This document shows, in pieces, positions 17,848 through 27,452 of a DNA stretch of 64,000 nucleotides. This DNA is from Novacetimonas maltaceti (lineage in GTDB: Bacteria; Pseudomonadota; Alphaproteobacteria; Acetobacterales; Acetobacteraceae): positions 1 to 64,000 of the forward strand of contig NZ_POTC01000006.1 of NCBI RefSeq assembly GCF_002906255.1, read 5' to 3'. The notes beneath the pieces were generated by a model, which was given only the letters and a program-made list of their open reading frames with translations, searched no databases and had not been told where the DNA came from. The position numbers were made by a program, and so were the translations under genes. Every line of letters starts with the position of its first letter. Positions within the stretch are counted from its first letter, which is position 1.

Positions 17848-18657
17848 TCAGGGCAGGCGGCTTTGCACCAGTTCCGCCTTGTCACGGCTGATGGTCCAGA
17901 CGGTATTGGGGCGCGTGGCATCCCAGTCGAAGGCCTGCCCGCCCGTGGGCAGGGTGATCGTGCGGACATGCACCAGTCGCCCACCCGCATCGGGCAGGCG
18001 CAGCACATACATCTCCGGGCGCGTATGGCCCGTGACATACAGCATCCCGTCACGCCCCCACCGTCCGCCGGATGCGCTGAAATCCCCGAAGCGGTCCAGC
18101 ACGTCGCGCGGGAACAGCCACGATTCGCGTTCCACGAAATCCGCTGAATATTTCACCAGGACCGTCGATTGCGTGCCGCGTCCGGCCTCGCCCCCCGTTG
18201 CGGTGTAATTGGCAAAGCACGCCCACCAGAACCCGTCATGCCAGTCGATCCATGTCAGCGACCCATGGCCGGGGCCAAAGCTGTGGCTGCGCACATGCCG
18301 CATCGTGGCGGGATCGAACCATTCGACCGAACTGTCCATCGGCACGTTGGGGAAGTTCGACATGGCGCAGGCCATCTGCCCCGACACCATTTCGCAACTG
18401 TTGATATGGATGAACACCTGCGGGTCGCCCGACCATGCGGCCACCCTTTTCCCGCTGGCACGATCGTATTTGCCAATCGTGCTGTTGGAAACGGCATAGA
18501 CATGTTTTGCGTCGTTGGTGACGCCCTGGTGCGCCTCCTCCGCCTCCATGCGTGTCAGGACCGTGGCGGCGGGCGCGTCATCGTCGGCCCACGCCACCTC
18601 CGCCATGACCAGAAGGGCGAGGAAAATTGTCGACAGGCGCAGGATGAATGTAAACAT
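17848..18657 (-). CDS. Secreted protein of unknown function, partner of the TonB receptor
   Basis: 269 residues. N-terminal signal peptide (about 1-25, cleavage near AWA-DDD). The mature part has short repeating strands rich in W, G and D (YAVSNSTIGKYDRASGK, GSLTWIDWHDGFWW, GRWGRDGMLYVTGHTRPEMYVL), suggesting a small beta-propeller, but no family is recognised. The ATG sits 4 bases after the TonB-receptor stop, so they are co-transcribed and perhaps act on the same ligand, for example as a periplasmic binding or processing factor. Confidence 0.7.
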   Translation of the reverse strand: MFTFILRLSTIFLALLVMAEVAWADDDAPAATVLTRMEAEEAHQGVTNDAKHVYAVSNSTIGKYDRASGKRVAAWSGDPQVFIHINSCEMVSGQMACAMSNFPNVPMDSSVEWFDPATMRHVRSHSFGPGHGSLTWIDWHDGFWWACFANYTATGGEAGRGTQSTVLVKYSADFVERESWLFPRDVLDRFGDFSASGGRWGRDGMLYVTGHTRPEMYVLRLPDAGGRLVHVRTITLPTGGQAFDWDATRPNTVWTISRDKAELVQSRLP

Positions 18658-18661
18658 CGTC

Positions 18662-21100
18662 TCAGAACCCTGTTGAAACACTGGCCACGACCGCAAACGG
18701 CGCCCCGGCAAAGTAGCTGGGTGTCGAGGCACTGACGGCATTTCCGTTCATGCCCTTCATCGCCTTCGCCGTGCCGCCATAGCCGGACACCGCGGACAGG
18801 TAGTGGTTGTCGCCCACATTCATGATGTTGACCTGGATCTGGGGCGAGCGGAAGCGCGAGAAGCTGTGGAAGCGATAGCCCAGCGTCAGGTTGGCGGTGA
18901 TGTAGGACGGCATGGCGGCATTATCCATCAGCGCCGAATACTGCCTGTCCACATAAAGGATGTTGGCATTGCCGAAATAATGCCCGTTATCATACTGCAA
19001 CCCGATGGAGCCTGAGAATTTGGGGGCTGCAATCGCGGTCTTTCCCGCCGTGGGCAGGTAATCGGTGCCCGCGTTGAAATTGTTGTCGGTGGTGGCGTGC
19101 AGGAACTGCCCCGACAGGTAGGGGCTGAAATGATGCCACGGCTTCATGCCGAATTCGACCTGCACGCCCCGGATCGTCTCCCCCCCGACATTGAGCGGCA
19201 CGCTGGTCAGGTAATTGTCACCCGGCAGGTATTCGGACGAACTGACCTGATGGTTCGTCAGGTTCATGTTGAACAGCGCAAGGGAGAAATTGAAAAGTCC
19301 CGTGTGCCGGTAACCGACTTCCTCGCTGATGTCATATTCCGGCTTCAGGTTGCCGATCGTCGTCGTGGGATTGGGCGATGTCAGCTTGTAGCTGTCGATA
19401 TAGGCATTGGCCGACGCGGGCATGCGGTACGACGTCGTGCCGTTGATATAGACCTGGTTATGCGGCGTGATGAAATAGGTCAGCGAAACCTGCGGCAGGG
19501 GCTCGAAATAGTTCTTGTTGTTGCTGTACTGCGTGCCGGGGATGTCGTTGGTGACGGAGCGACCGACCATCGACGCCTTGAACGCCGCGTTGATGACCAG
19601 GCGGTTGTTGAATGCCCTGAACGTATCGGCAATATACAGCGTATTGACCTGCTGTATGTAGCTCATGTCCTCCGTCGCCAGCACGCGCCCCGACGGCAGG
19701 CGCACCGGGTTGTAGCCCCCGACCGCATCGCCTGCGTTATTGACCACGCCATAGTCGTTGAGGACGCCGTAATCCGTATATTGGTACCAGTCGCCAAACG
19801 ACAGCGTATTATGCTTTGTCGTCCACGAGATTTCGGAACTCAGCCCGGCGGTGTCCTCCTGCCAGTTGTTGTAGGCGATGGCGGTCGCGCTGCCTTTCTG
19901 TGCATAGGGCAGGCCGAGGTTTCCATACTGCTCGCTCCCCATGTATCCGCCACTGACGGGAACCATGGAACTGCCGATCGTGGGGCCGGTGCGATGGATG
20001 TAATAGGGGCGCACCTGCAGGCGCAGGCTGTCGGACAGGCGCAGGTCCGACGGCAGCATGACATGGATTTCGTTTTCGTCTTCGAGGTGGAGCTTGTACC
20101 AGTTCGTATTCCCGAAGTAATAATCCTTGTTATATCCGGGGCTTTTCCCGGTCTTCTGCCACGCATTCCAGCTCGCCATCGTCACCGTGGGATAGCTGGC
20201 CTGATTTTCGCGGGTATAGCCGAAAATCAGCGATGTATTGCCAATCGACCAGTCCTTGGTCAGTTTCGAATCCACATGGTAGCGATAGACCCCGCCGCCG
20301 CCGAACCAGTTATTGCTGCGGGTATAGGAAAACGACGCCATCCCGCGCAGGCCGGTATTGCCGATGTCGCCGGTCTCGAACCGGGCGAATTCCTTGTTCG
20401 ATCCGTACGTGCCACCCGACGTGGAGACATATCCGTGCATCTGGTGCGACGGGTCGATCATCCTGGCGTTGATCTCGCCGCCGGCGGCCCAGTACACGGG
20501 GGAATCGATGCTGGACGATCCCTGAATCACCCTGATGGAACCGATGTTTTCGGAATCGACCAGCATCTGCGTATGCGTGACATACGTGGTGGGATTGGCC
20601 GCCGGGATTCCCTCGAACACATACCCGACTTCCGACCCGTCAAGGCCACGCATGTTCATGTGGTCGCTTTCGATCCCCATCGGGTCCTTCGCCCCGAGGA
20701 CCACGCCCGGCACCATCGCGATCAATGTGTTGAGGTTGGCCGTGGGCGACTGCTTGGCGATGTAATCGCGCGTCAGCGTCGTCTGGGACCGGGCCTCCGT
20801 CTCCACCGACATGCGGCCGCCGCCCGGCGCATTGAGCGTCACGCCATCGGGCGTCGCACGACTGGCGTTGACGTGGATGTATTCGTTCTTCTGCGCGGGG
20901 CCGGATGCGGGTTTTGCCGTGCTCCGGGCAGGCACCGCCTTCTTTTTTGCCGCACCCGCCGCCCCGTGCGTCGTATCGGGGGCCACGGGGGCCGCGTGGG
21001 CACTGGTGCTTGCAGCAACAGCCAGCAGAAACAGCACATGTACCCTGCTGGCGCGACGGGGAACATATCGTAAGAATGCGGCTGATATACTGGCAAACAT
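18662..21100 (-). CDS. TonB-dependent outer membrane receptor (paralogue 1)
   Basis: 812-residue TonB-gated transporter. Signal peptide (about 10-38), plug domain (about 90-220; TRDYIAKQSPTANLNTLIAM, MRGLDGSEVGYVFEGIPA), then a 22-strand barrel ending in aromatic VSTGF. Start ATG set by GAGG 8 bases upstream. No Fur box was seen upstream, so the ligand need not be iron. It is clearly paralogous to the receptor at 52284: shared LHATTD, AGKTAI and MPSYIT segments. The downstream gene encodes a secreted partner. Confidence 0.9.
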   Translation of the reverse strand: MFASISAAFLRYVPRRASRVHVLFLLAVAASTSAHAAPVAPDTTHGAAGAAKKKAVPARSTAKPASGPAQKNEYIHVNASRATPDGVTLNAPGGGRMSVETEARSQTTLTRDYIAKQSPTANLNTLIAMVPGVVLGAKDPMGIESDHMNMRGLDGSEVGYVFEGIPAANPTTYVTHTQMLVDSENIGSIRVIQGSSSIDSPVYWAAGGEINARMIDPSHQMHGYVSTSGGTYGSNKEFARFETGDIGNTGLRGMASFSYTRSNNWFGGGGVYRYHVDSKLTKDWSIGNTSLIFGYTRENQASYPTVTMASWNAWQKTGKSPGYNKDYYFGNTNWYKLHLEDENEIHVMLPSDLRLSDSLRLQVRPYYIHRTGPTIGSSMVPVSGGYMGSEQYGNLGLPYAQKGSATAIAYNNWQEDTAGLSSEISWTTKHNTLSFGDWYQYTDYGVLNDYGVVNNAGDAVGGYNPVRLPSGRVLATEDMSYIQQVNTLYIADTFRAFNNRLVINAAFKASMVGRSVTNDIPGTQYSNNKNYFEPLPQVSLTYFITPHNQVYINGTTSYRMPASANAYIDSYKLTSPNPTTTIGNLKPEYDISEEVGYRHTGLFNFSLALFNMNLTNHQVSSSEYLPGDNYLTSVPLNVGGETIRGVQVEFGMKPWHHFSPYLSGQFLHATTDNNFNAGTDYLPTAGKTAIAAPKFSGSIGLQYDNGHYFGNANILYVDRQYSALMDNAAMPSYITANLTLGYRFHSFSRFRSPQIQVNIMNVGDNHYLSAVSGYGGTAKAMKGMNGNAVSASTPSYFAGAPFAVVASVSTGF

Positions 21101-21362
21101 CAATGTCACCTCACAGCAATTTCCTTGCTGCGCGGGAACATAGTTTTTTTCAAACCTGCTGTTTGTGAACGTTTAATGAAGTTCGGATGACAATGTTACG
21201 TTTTACCATGCCTCCACTGGTAATCGTCATCCACTGGACCTGCACGGCAGCAGCACCCGGTTCATGAAAAGGTTTCCGGATACCGCCCCGCCTTCCCCAA
21301 AAGGGGCCGTGCTGCGAAGGTTTTTCAAAACCCCCCTGCCGGAACCCCTTTATTTCCAGCCT

Positions 21363-21911
21363 TCAGGCGTGGCCTGGTGCGGACACCGCCGCCGCCGTGA
21401 CGTAATGCGGCCCGCAATGCAGCACCGGTCGCGCCACACGTGCGCCCAGCCAGTATCCCGCCCCGGCAAGGCACGCGCCCAGCAGCGTGATGGCGGGCAT
21501 CAGGCGCGCCACCACCCCGTCATGGCTGGACACGTCGCGCAGGGCGATGCGGGCTTCGTCATCGTGCCCTGCCTGCGCCGCCGCCGTCGCGGCCAGCAGG
21601 CGGCGTTCGACATCGGTCACATGCATCACCCCGGCCATCGCGATATCGGGCAGCGGCAGGCGCTGGCGTGCCATCCAGGCCAGCGCATTGTGGAAAGCCT
21701 GCGCCACATCGGCGAATTCGCGGCGATTGCACGGCAGGAACAGGCCCAGCGCCGAAGAACGCGCGGAAACCGGCAAGTCCGCCCCCCCGGCACAGGACGC
21801 CATCGGATGCACTGGCCCGACAAGGCGGCGGACGGTCCATACCGCCAGTCGTTCGCCACAGGGAAGATCGGACAGAACGGTCGCATAACTGGACATGGCA
21901 TTTCCGGACAC
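21363..21911 (-). CDS. Fur-box-controlled protein of unknown function
   Basis: 182 residues, no recognised family. One likely membrane helix near residues 137-158 (PAITLLGACLAGAGYWLGA); no N-terminal signal. Five cysteines (LPCGE, ASCAGG, LPCNRR, GACLAG, LHCG) are spread along the chain. A consensus Fur operator sits about 45 bases upstream of the start, so the gene should be induced by iron starvation. The start is probably GTG at 21911 behind GAGGAG; ATG at 21896 is an alternative. A role in iron acquisition or membrane redox is inference from regulation only. Confidence 0.6.
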   Translation of the reverse strand: MSGNAMSSYATVLSDLPCGERLAVWTVRRLVGPVHPMASCAGGADLPVSARSSALGLFLPCNRREFADVAQAFHNALAWMARQRLPLPDIAMAGVMHVTDVERRLLAATAAAQAGHDDEARIALRDVSSHDGVVARLMPAITLLGACLAGAGYWLGARVARPVLHCGPHYVTAAAVSAPGHA

Positions 21912-21957
21912 GCGATGTCCGGCTCCTCAGGGGTTCATCATGTTCGTGACCTTAGAT

Positions 21958-21976
21958 GATAATGATTATCATTTTC
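21958..21976 (-). promoter_or_regulatory. Fur box
   Basis: GATAATGATTATCATTTTC, 18 of 19 bases identical to the Fur consensus. It overlaps a possible promoter on the minus strand (TTGTGT, 16-base spacer, TATCAT), as expected for repression of the unknown gene ending at 21363. Confidence 0.88.
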
Positions 21977-22097
21977 AACACAAAAATCCCATTCCCCCTC
22001 ACTTCGCCGTGAGAGGTCGTGCGAACATACCCTGACGAACGACAGGGACGCGCCATGGTTGCCACGTCCCCACCCACGAAACAGGTCCCCCATCGTC

Positions 22098-22178
22098 AAA
22101 AAGTTTTTGGTGAAGCTTTTTACAAAAAGCTTCAAGGAACGCCGCCTTTTTGAAAAAAGCCGGCACCCGAAAACTTTT
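22098..22178. repeat. Intergenic hairpin repeat (family A, copy 4)
   Basis: AAAAAGTTTTTGG, GAAGCTTTTT/AAAAAGCTTC, a GCCGCCTTTTT/AAAAAAGCCGGC palindrome, then CCGAAAACTTTT. It stands just after the cysG stop on the minus strand and probably terminates it. Confidence 0.7.
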
Positions 22179-22192
22179 ATCCCATTCGTTTT

Positions 22193-23602
22193 TTATGAAA
22201 CCGCCGCAGGCGACACCACGCGGTGTTCGACCACCTGCCCCACGATGATCAGCGCCGGGCTTTCGACCCCGTTGTCCCGCGCAAGGTCCGGCAGGGTGGA
22301 CAGCGTGCCGGTCAGGACGCGCTGGTCCGGGCGGGTGCCGCGTTCGACAATGGCGGCGGGCCAGTCGGCAGGCAGTCCGTGACGCGCCAGTTCCGCGCAC
22401 AGCACCGGCAGGGCCGAAACCCCCATATAGATGACGATCGTCTGCCCCGGCCGGGCCATGTTGGCCCATGGCAGGTCCAGCACCCCATCGGCGCGGGCAT
22501 GGCCGGTGACGAACATGCACGCCTGCGCGCAGTCGCGATGCGTCAGCGGTATCCCGGCATAGGCCGCGCACCCGTTGGCCGCCGTGATCCCCGGCACGAC
22601 CTGGAAGGGGATGCGCGATTGAAGCAGCGCCTCGATCTCCTCCCCGCCGCGCCCGAACACGAACGGGTCGCCCCCCTTCAGGCGCAGCACGCGCTGGCCC
22701 GCGCGCGCGCGACGGACCAGTTCGGCGTTGATCTCCTCCTGCGGCATGGTGTGGCGGTTGCGCTGCTTGCCCACGAACACCAGTTCCGCATCGCGGCGCA
22801 CGCGGTCCAGCAGGTCGGGGGAGAGCAGTTGGTCATACAGCACGCAATCCGCATTCTGCATCATGTGCAGTGCGCGCAGCGTCAGCAGGTCCGGGTCCCC
22901 CGGCCCCGCACCGACCAGCCAGACCTCGCCCCCCGGCGCGTCCCCCGCCAGCAGCGTGTCGAGCACGTGGCGCGCGCGATCCATGTCGCCGCTGCGGGCG
23001 GCCTGCGCGCCGGCACCATCCAGGAACGCCTCCCACACGCGGCGGCGGCGCACGATATCGGGGCATGCCGCGCCGACGCGCTCGCGCTCGGCCTGCATGA
23101 AATCGGCCAGCGCGCCGGTGCCGTCGGGAATTGCCGCCTCGATCTGTTCACGCAGGCGCCGCGCCAGCACCGGGGCCGCGCCGCCGGTGGAAATGGCGAT
23201 GCGCACCAGCCCGCGATGCACCTGCGCCGGCGTGATGAAGGTGGAGGGCTGCGGATCGTCCACGGCGCAGACCGGCACGTTGAGGTCGCGTGCGATGGCG
23301 GCGATGCGGCGGTTGAGCGTGCGGTCATCGGTCGCGACATAGACCAGGCGGCAGCCGGGGATGGCGGCGCGCACGGCGTCGTCCGATGCCTCCGCCGCGA
23401 TATGGGTCAACGCGCCCCCGTCGCACCAGCGGCGCATGTCCGCGACCAGCCGCGTCGCGATGACCGAAATGCGCGCCCGGTGCGCCAGCAGCAGCCGCAC
23501 CTTGTTCACCGCGACCTCGCCCCCGCCCACGACCAGCACCGGCGCGTCATCAAGCCGCAGCGCCAGCGGAAACCATGCGGGATCAGAAGAAGAAAGGGTC
23601 AT
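22193..23602 (-). CDS. cysG: Sirohaem synthase (trifunctional CysG)
   Basis: Makes sirohaem from uroporphyrinogen III for sulfite/nitrite reductases. N-terminal precorrin-2 dehydrogenase/ferrochelatase (about 1-205; NAD motif VLVVGGGEVAVNK) fused to C-terminal uroporphyrinogen methyltransferase (about 210-469; GAGPGDPDLLTLRALH, RLKGGDPFVFGRGGEE, PGITAANGCAAYAGIPLTHR). 469 residues matches E. coli CysG (457). The ATG at 23602 opens the FPLALRLDDAPVLVV strand directly; the longer frame is not conserved-looking. Confidence 0.95.
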   Translation of the reverse strand: MTLSSSDPAWFPLALRLDDAPVLVVGGGEVAVNKVRLLLAHRARISVIATRLVADMRRWCDGGALTHIAAEASDDAVRAAIPGCRLVYVATDDRTLNRRIAAIARDLNVPVCAVDDPQPSTFITPAQVHRGLVRIAISTGGAAPVLARRLREQIEAAIPDGTGALADFMQAERERVGAACPDIVRRRRVWEAFLDGAGAQAARSGDMDRARHVLDTLLAGDAPGGEVWLVGAGPGDPDLLTLRALHMMQNADCVLYDQLLSPDLLDRVRRDAELVFVGKQRNRHTMPQEEINAELVRRARAGQRVLRLKGGDPFVFGRGGEEIEALLQSRIPFQVVPGITAANGCAAYAGIPLTHRDCAQACMFVTGHARADGVLDLPWANMARPGQTIVIYMGVSALPVLCAELARHGLPADWPAAIVERGTRPDQRVLTGTLSTLPDLARDNGVESPALIIVGQVVEHRVVSPAAVS

Positions 23603-23769
23603 GCACCATTCACCGGCATGGACCGGTGGCTCCAACAGACACGAAAGGGCACGCACGGGCCGGGCCATGCGCGCGATGGGAAAACACGACGGGCGGGAAC
23701 GTGCCGGGACACCGCACGGGGTTCAGGCCACGGCGGCCCGCCCCCATCCGCCCGCCATGACGCGCGGGA

Positions 23770-23919
23770 TCAGTAGGGGTTGGCTTTCTTCAGCCCCTCG
23801 GCATAGCCCCAGCGCTGCCAGTCGGCGCGATTGTCCACCTTGCCCGGCGTGACGTGGGAACACGCGCCAAGCGCAAGCACGAAGGCAAACAGGCCAAGGA
23901 TATGGACAATGCGGGTCAA
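23770..23919 (-). CDS. Small lipoprotein with TTG start
   Basis: 49 residues: short type II signal peptide ending in the lipobox LALGAC, then SHVTPGKVDNRADWQRWGYAEGLKKANPY-type mature tail (about 30 residues) with no recognised domain. A textbook AGGAGG lies 5 bases before a TTG codon, which fixes the start; no ATG is possible. Sits alone between cysG and panC. Function unknown. Confidence 0.7.
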   Translation of the reverse strand: MTRIVHILGLFAFVLALGACSHVTPGKVDNRADWQRWGYAEGLKKANPY

Positions 23920-24096
23920 GTAAGCCTCCTGCTGGACACGGCGGCAACATAACAGAAAAGCGAACCGCCGGTCACGACCCATCATGCAGGTGGCGTTTGC
24001 ATATTGCGCGCCGTGCACGGATAACCCATCCACGGGGGCCACGCCATACCCGTGGCCATCCCGCCCAACCACCGCCGGACACAGGACCAGGCCGCC

Positions 24097-24957
24097 ATGA
24101 CCACCGCGCACATGACCACAGCCCACACCGTCCACGACCTGCGCGCGCAGGTCATGCAATGGAAACGCGACGGGTTGCGCGTGGCGATGGTGCCGACCAT
24201 GGGCGCCCTGCATGACGGGCACCTGTCGCTGGTGCGGGCCGCGCGCGCGGCGTGTGACCGCGTGGTCGTCAGCATCTTCGTCAATCCGATACAGTTCGAC
24301 GACGCCGCCGACCTTGCCGCCTATCCCCGGACGCTGGACGCGGACGCCGCCCTGCTGCGCGGCGCGGGCGTCGATGTGCTGTATGCGCCGAGTGCCGCCG
24401 AGATGTATCCCCCCGGCTTCGCCACCACCATTCGTGTGCGCGGCGTGTCCGAAGGGCTGTGCGGTGGCGCGCGCCCCGGCCATTTCGACGGCGTGGCCAC
24501 CGTGGTGTGCAAGCTGCTGATGCAGGCACTGGCGGATTGCGCGTTCTTTGGCGAAAAGGATTTCCAGCAGGTGCATGTCGTGCGCCGCATGGTCACGGAC
24601 CTGAACCTGCCGGTGGAGATCGTCACCTGCCCCACCCGGCGCGAAGACGATGGCCTTGCGATGTCATCACGCAACCGCCGTCTCTCGGCCGAAGGGCGCG
24701 CCCGCGCGCGCATCCTGCCGCAGGTGCTGACGCAGTGCGCCGAACGCATTGCGGCGGGCGACGACCTCGACACCGCCCTGCAACAGGCCCGCGACGCGCT
24801 GATTGCCGCAGGGTTCACGTCGGTGGATTACCTCGAATTGCGCGATGCGCGCGACCTCGCCCCCGTCACCACCACCCCCACCGCGCCCGCACGCCTGCTG
24901 GCGGCGGCATGGCTGGAGTCCGTGCGGCTGATTGATGGGGTGGACGTGGGGGTGTAG
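24097..24957 (+). CDS. panC: Pantoate--beta-alanine ligase
   Basis: Condenses pantoate and beta-alanine with ATP to make pantothenate, the precursor of coenzyme A. 286 residues. Motifs: [15 protein letters not shown] with the HxGH nucleotide-binding pair, [20 protein letters not shown]-like [21 protein letters not shown] and [16 protein letters not shown] (KMSKS-equivalent). Start at the ATG behind CAGGACCAGG; the 15 codons upstream look unconserved. Confidence 0.95.
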   Translation: MTTAHMTTAHTVHDLRAQVMQWKRDGLRVAMVPTMGALHDGHLSLVRAARAACDRVVVSIFVNPIQFDDAADLAAYPRTLDADAALLRGAGVDVLYAPSAAEMYPPGFATTIRVRGVSEGLCGGARPGHFDGVATVVCKLLMQALADCAFFGEKDFQQVHVVRRMVTDLNLPVEIVTCPTRREDDGLAMSSRNRRLSAEGRARARILPQVLTQCAERIAAGDDLDTALQQARDALIAAGFTSVDYLELRDARDLAPVTTTPTAPARLLAAAWLESVRLIDGVDVGV

Positions 24958-24971
24958 GTCCGGGGCGTCCC

Positions 24972-25229
24972 TCAGGGGCTTTGCCCCCGAACCCCCACCA
25001 AAGGGCATTGCCCTTTGGAAACCATGACTTTTAAACGAATCAGGGTGCAGGGATCGTGATCCCTGCCGGGTCCGGGCAGCGCCCGGGTGTCTCATGCGGC
25101 GACAGTCTCAGGGGCTTTGCCCCCGAACCCCCACCAAAGGGTATTACCCTTTGGAAACCATGGCTTTTAAACGAATCAGGGTGCAGGGATCGCGATCCCT
25201 GCCGGGTCCGGGCAGCGCCCGGGTGTCCC
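24972..25229. repeat. Two tandem copies of the multi-hairpin repeat (family B, copies 4-5)
   Basis: Units start near 24972 and 25108 (period 136). Same order of palindromes as at 17.4-17.8 kb (CAGGGGCTTTGCCCCCG, AAAGGGCATTGCCCTTT, GGAAACCATGACTTTTAAAC, GCAGGGATCGTGATCCCTGC, CCGGGCAGCGCCCGG). Fills the gap between convergent panC and the Trm112 gene. Confidence 0.9.
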
Positions 25230-25258
25230 ATGCGCCAACGGCCTCCCCCGGCGAAAGG

Positions 25259-25453
25259 TCAGTCCGTCAGGCGACGCGCTTCGTCGGGGAGCATGATGGG
25301 AATGCCATCGCGAATCGGGAAGGCAAGGCCCGCGCCCTTGCTGATGAGTTCACCGGCCTCGCGGTCATAGATCAGCGGCCCCTTGGTCACCGGGCACACC
25401 AGCACCGACAGCAGGCGGGGATCGAGCGGGGGAAACGTGGGTTTTTCGGTCAT
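25259..25453 (-). CDS. Trm112 family protein
   Basis: 64-residue small zinc-ribbon-like protein of the Trm112/YcaR family. Core [25 protein letters not shown] and the C-terminal [16 protein letters not shown] are diagnostic. In bacteria such proteins partner methyltransferases or lie near LPS genes; only one cysteine remains of the usual metal set. Third gene after ybbN and the LON-domain gene on the same strand. Confidence 0.9.
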   Translation of the reverse strand: MTEKPTFPPLDPRLLSVLVCPVTKGPLIYDREAGELISKGAGLAFPIRDGIPIMLPDEARRLTD

Positions 25454-25485
25454 GAGGGGCGGCCTCCTGCGTAAATCATGATGGA

Positions 25486-26253
25486 TCAGGACGGGGATGC
25501 ACCCTCGTCCGGCTCATGTCCAGCCATGTCCAGCAGCGTGCGCAGCGTATGGGCGCGCTCCGCCAGCGTTGCGGATTCCAGCAGCGCCTGTTTTTCCGCC
25601 TTCGCGAACGGGCAGATCATCGGCAGCGTCACCAGAAGCGTCGCATCATCCATTTCATACAGCGCATCCCACTGCGTATTCAGCCCCTGCCGCGCGCAGA
25701 AACGGCGCAGCGACTCCAGCAGGCGTTCACGGTCATAGGCCACGTCCTCGTCCGGGTCGGTCACGTCGGCGGCAAAGCCCGACACGTCGATGCGCGCCAC
25801 GCGATAGCCGCGCCGCACCCCGGCCTCCCGCAGCAGGCGAAAGCGCGCCAGCCCCGTCAGCGTGATGCCGTACGTGCCATCGGCGCGTTCGGTCATCGAC
25901 GTGATCCGCCCGACACAGCCGATGGAATACAGTTCCGGCGGGTCTTCGCTCCCGTCGGCCACGTCACTGCCGGACACGCCCGCGACCGACTCCATGCCGG
26001 GCCAGTCGCGCGGCTGGATCATGCCGATCATCCGCTCCCCGCGCATCGCGTCCTCCACCAGCGCGACATAGCGTGGCTCGAACACGTTGAGCGGCAGCTT
26101 CCCATGCGGCAGCAGCATGACCTCGTCCAGCGGGAACAGCCCGATTTCCGCCGGGAAATCCGCCAGCGTCATGTCCTGGATCAGCGGGATGCGACGCGGT
26201 ATGTCGTCATCATGCCCGACGACATACCCCATCCGGTCGTGGCGTGACGTCAT
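25486..26253 (-). CDS. LON-type substrate-binding domain protein
   Basis: 255 residues containing the N-terminal (LON/PUA-like) substrate-recognition domain of Lon protease without ATPase or protease parts. The domain begins at [33 protein letters not shown] and runs to about residue 200. Probably cytosolic proteostasis factor; exact role unknown. Its ATG overlaps the ybbN stop (ATGA), so translation is coupled to the thioredoxin-like co-chaperone upstream. Confidence 0.88.
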   Translation of the reverse strand: MTSRHDRMGYVVGHDDDIPRRIPLIQDMTLADFPAEIGLFPLDEVMLLPHGKLPLNVFEPRYVALVEDAMRGERMIGMIQPRDWPGMESVAGVSGSDVADGSEDPPELYSIGCVGRITSMTERADGTYGITLTGLARFRLLREAGVRRGYRVARIDVSGFAADVTDPDEDVAYDRERLLESLRRFCARQGLNTQWDALYEMDDATLLVTLPMICPFAKAEKQALLESATLAERAHTLRTLLDMAGHEPDEGASPS

Positions 26254-27230
26254 GAAAACAGCAGCGAGGACATGCGCCTGCGCGCCGCCACCGTCGCGGG
26301 GTCGTCATGGCCCCATGCCTCGAACAGGCGGATCAGCTGCAGGCGCGCGGCGTCATCGTTCCACGCGCGGTCTTCCTTCATGATCGTCAGCAGCTCATCC
26401 GCGGCCTCCGCCTTCTGCCCGGCCGCGTTCAGGGCGGCGGACAGTTCGAAACGCGCGGCGTAATCCTTCGGGTTGGCGGCAAGGCGCGCGCGCAGGCTTT
26501 CGGCCTCCTCCGCCGCCTTGCGCCCTTCGCGCTTGAGGTCGAGCGCCGCGCGCGCGCCCTTGATCTCCGCATGCTCGGCAATCGCGGCGGGCACGTCGCG
26601 CAGGGCGTCGGCGGCCCCTTCCTCATCGCCCATGACGATCAGCGCGCGCACCAGCCCGCCCCATGCGGTGGGGTTTTCCGGCTCGATCTCCAGCACCTGG
26701 GAATAGGCGCTCGCCGCGGCCTCCGCCCGGCCTTCGTCAAGTTCCTTGCGCGCAAGGGCGATCAGGTCGGCCGCCGGCAGCGCGCCGCCCGCCGCCTTGA
26801 GCACGCCTTCGACAAAGCGGCGGACCTCGCTCTCGGGCTGCGCGCCCTGGAACAGGTCGAGGATCTGCCCCTGCCAGAACGCCGCGACCAGCGGGATCGA
26901 CTGCAGCGGCAGGCCGATCTTGCCCAACTGCTGCGCCAGCGCCTGGTTGGCGTCCACGTCGATCTTCACCAGCCGCACGCGCCCGCCGGCCGATGTCACC
27001 ACCTTTTCAAGGACAGGGGTCAGCTTCTTGCACGGCCAGCACCACGCGGCCCAGAAATCGACCAGCACCGGCACGCTGCGGCTGGCGTCGACCACGTCGC
27101 GCATGAAGGTGTTCTGGTTGCCATCCGAAATCACGGCCGCCCCGGCGGACGGCGCCGCACCACCCGGCGCGGCGGCGGAAGCGCCGGGACGCGCGTTGGG
27201 GGACGGGGACTGACCAATGATATAGTCCAT
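26250..27230 (-). CDS. ybbN: Thioredoxin-TPR co-chaperone (YbbN/CnoX-like)
   Basis: 326 residues: thioredoxin domain (about 40-150) followed by TPR repeats (about 155-326), the YbbN/CnoX layout that protects chaperone clients during oxidative stress. The redox motif is C-W-P-C (FWAAWCWPCKKLTP), not CGPC. The N-terminal 35 residues are Ala/Pro/Gly-rich. Start ATG at 27230 opens MDYIIG; the longer frame enters unconserved sequence. First gene of a ybbN / LON-domain / Trm112 operon. Confidence 0.85.
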   Translation of the reverse strand: MDYIIGQSPSPNARPGASAAAPGGAAPSAGAAVISDGNQNTFMRDVVDASRSVPVLVDFWAAWCWPCKKLTPVLEKVVTSAGGRVRLVKIDVDANQALAQQLGKIGLPLQSIPLVAAFWQGQILDLFQGAQPESEVRRFVEGVLKAAGGALPAADLIALARKELDEGRAEAAASAYSQVLEIEPENPTAWGGLVRALIVMGDEEGAADALRDVPAAIAEHAEIKGARAALDLKREGRKAAEEAESLRARLAANPKDYAARFELSAALNAAGQKAEAADELLTIMKEDRAWNDDAARLQLIRLFEAWGHDDPATVAARRRMSSLLFS

Positions 27231-27452
27231 GGAAACTTGATCCTGCCTTGGCTTGTGTCTGTGGGCCTGTGTCTTCGCCACCGCCCGCCCCCGAAAGGGC
27301 GCGGACGGCCGATGTTTCATCTCGATAGATTGTCATTCCCACGGCATCGCGCAACCTCCGGACGGGCAGATGAAAAAAAACATCCCCACCTGCATTTTCC
27401 CCCTTGCGCCCCAGACGCTTATTCCGTAAACACCGCTTCACCGACACGGAGC

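Noticed and set aside
19097-21073. 658-codon plus-strand frame opposite TonB receptor 1
   Set aside because: Antisense shadow; the receptor on the other strand has signal peptide, plug and barrel motifs.
21101-21362. Fur box upstream of TonB receptor 1
   Set aside because: No sequence close to the GATAATGATTATCATTATC consensus was found; the only good match is at 21958.
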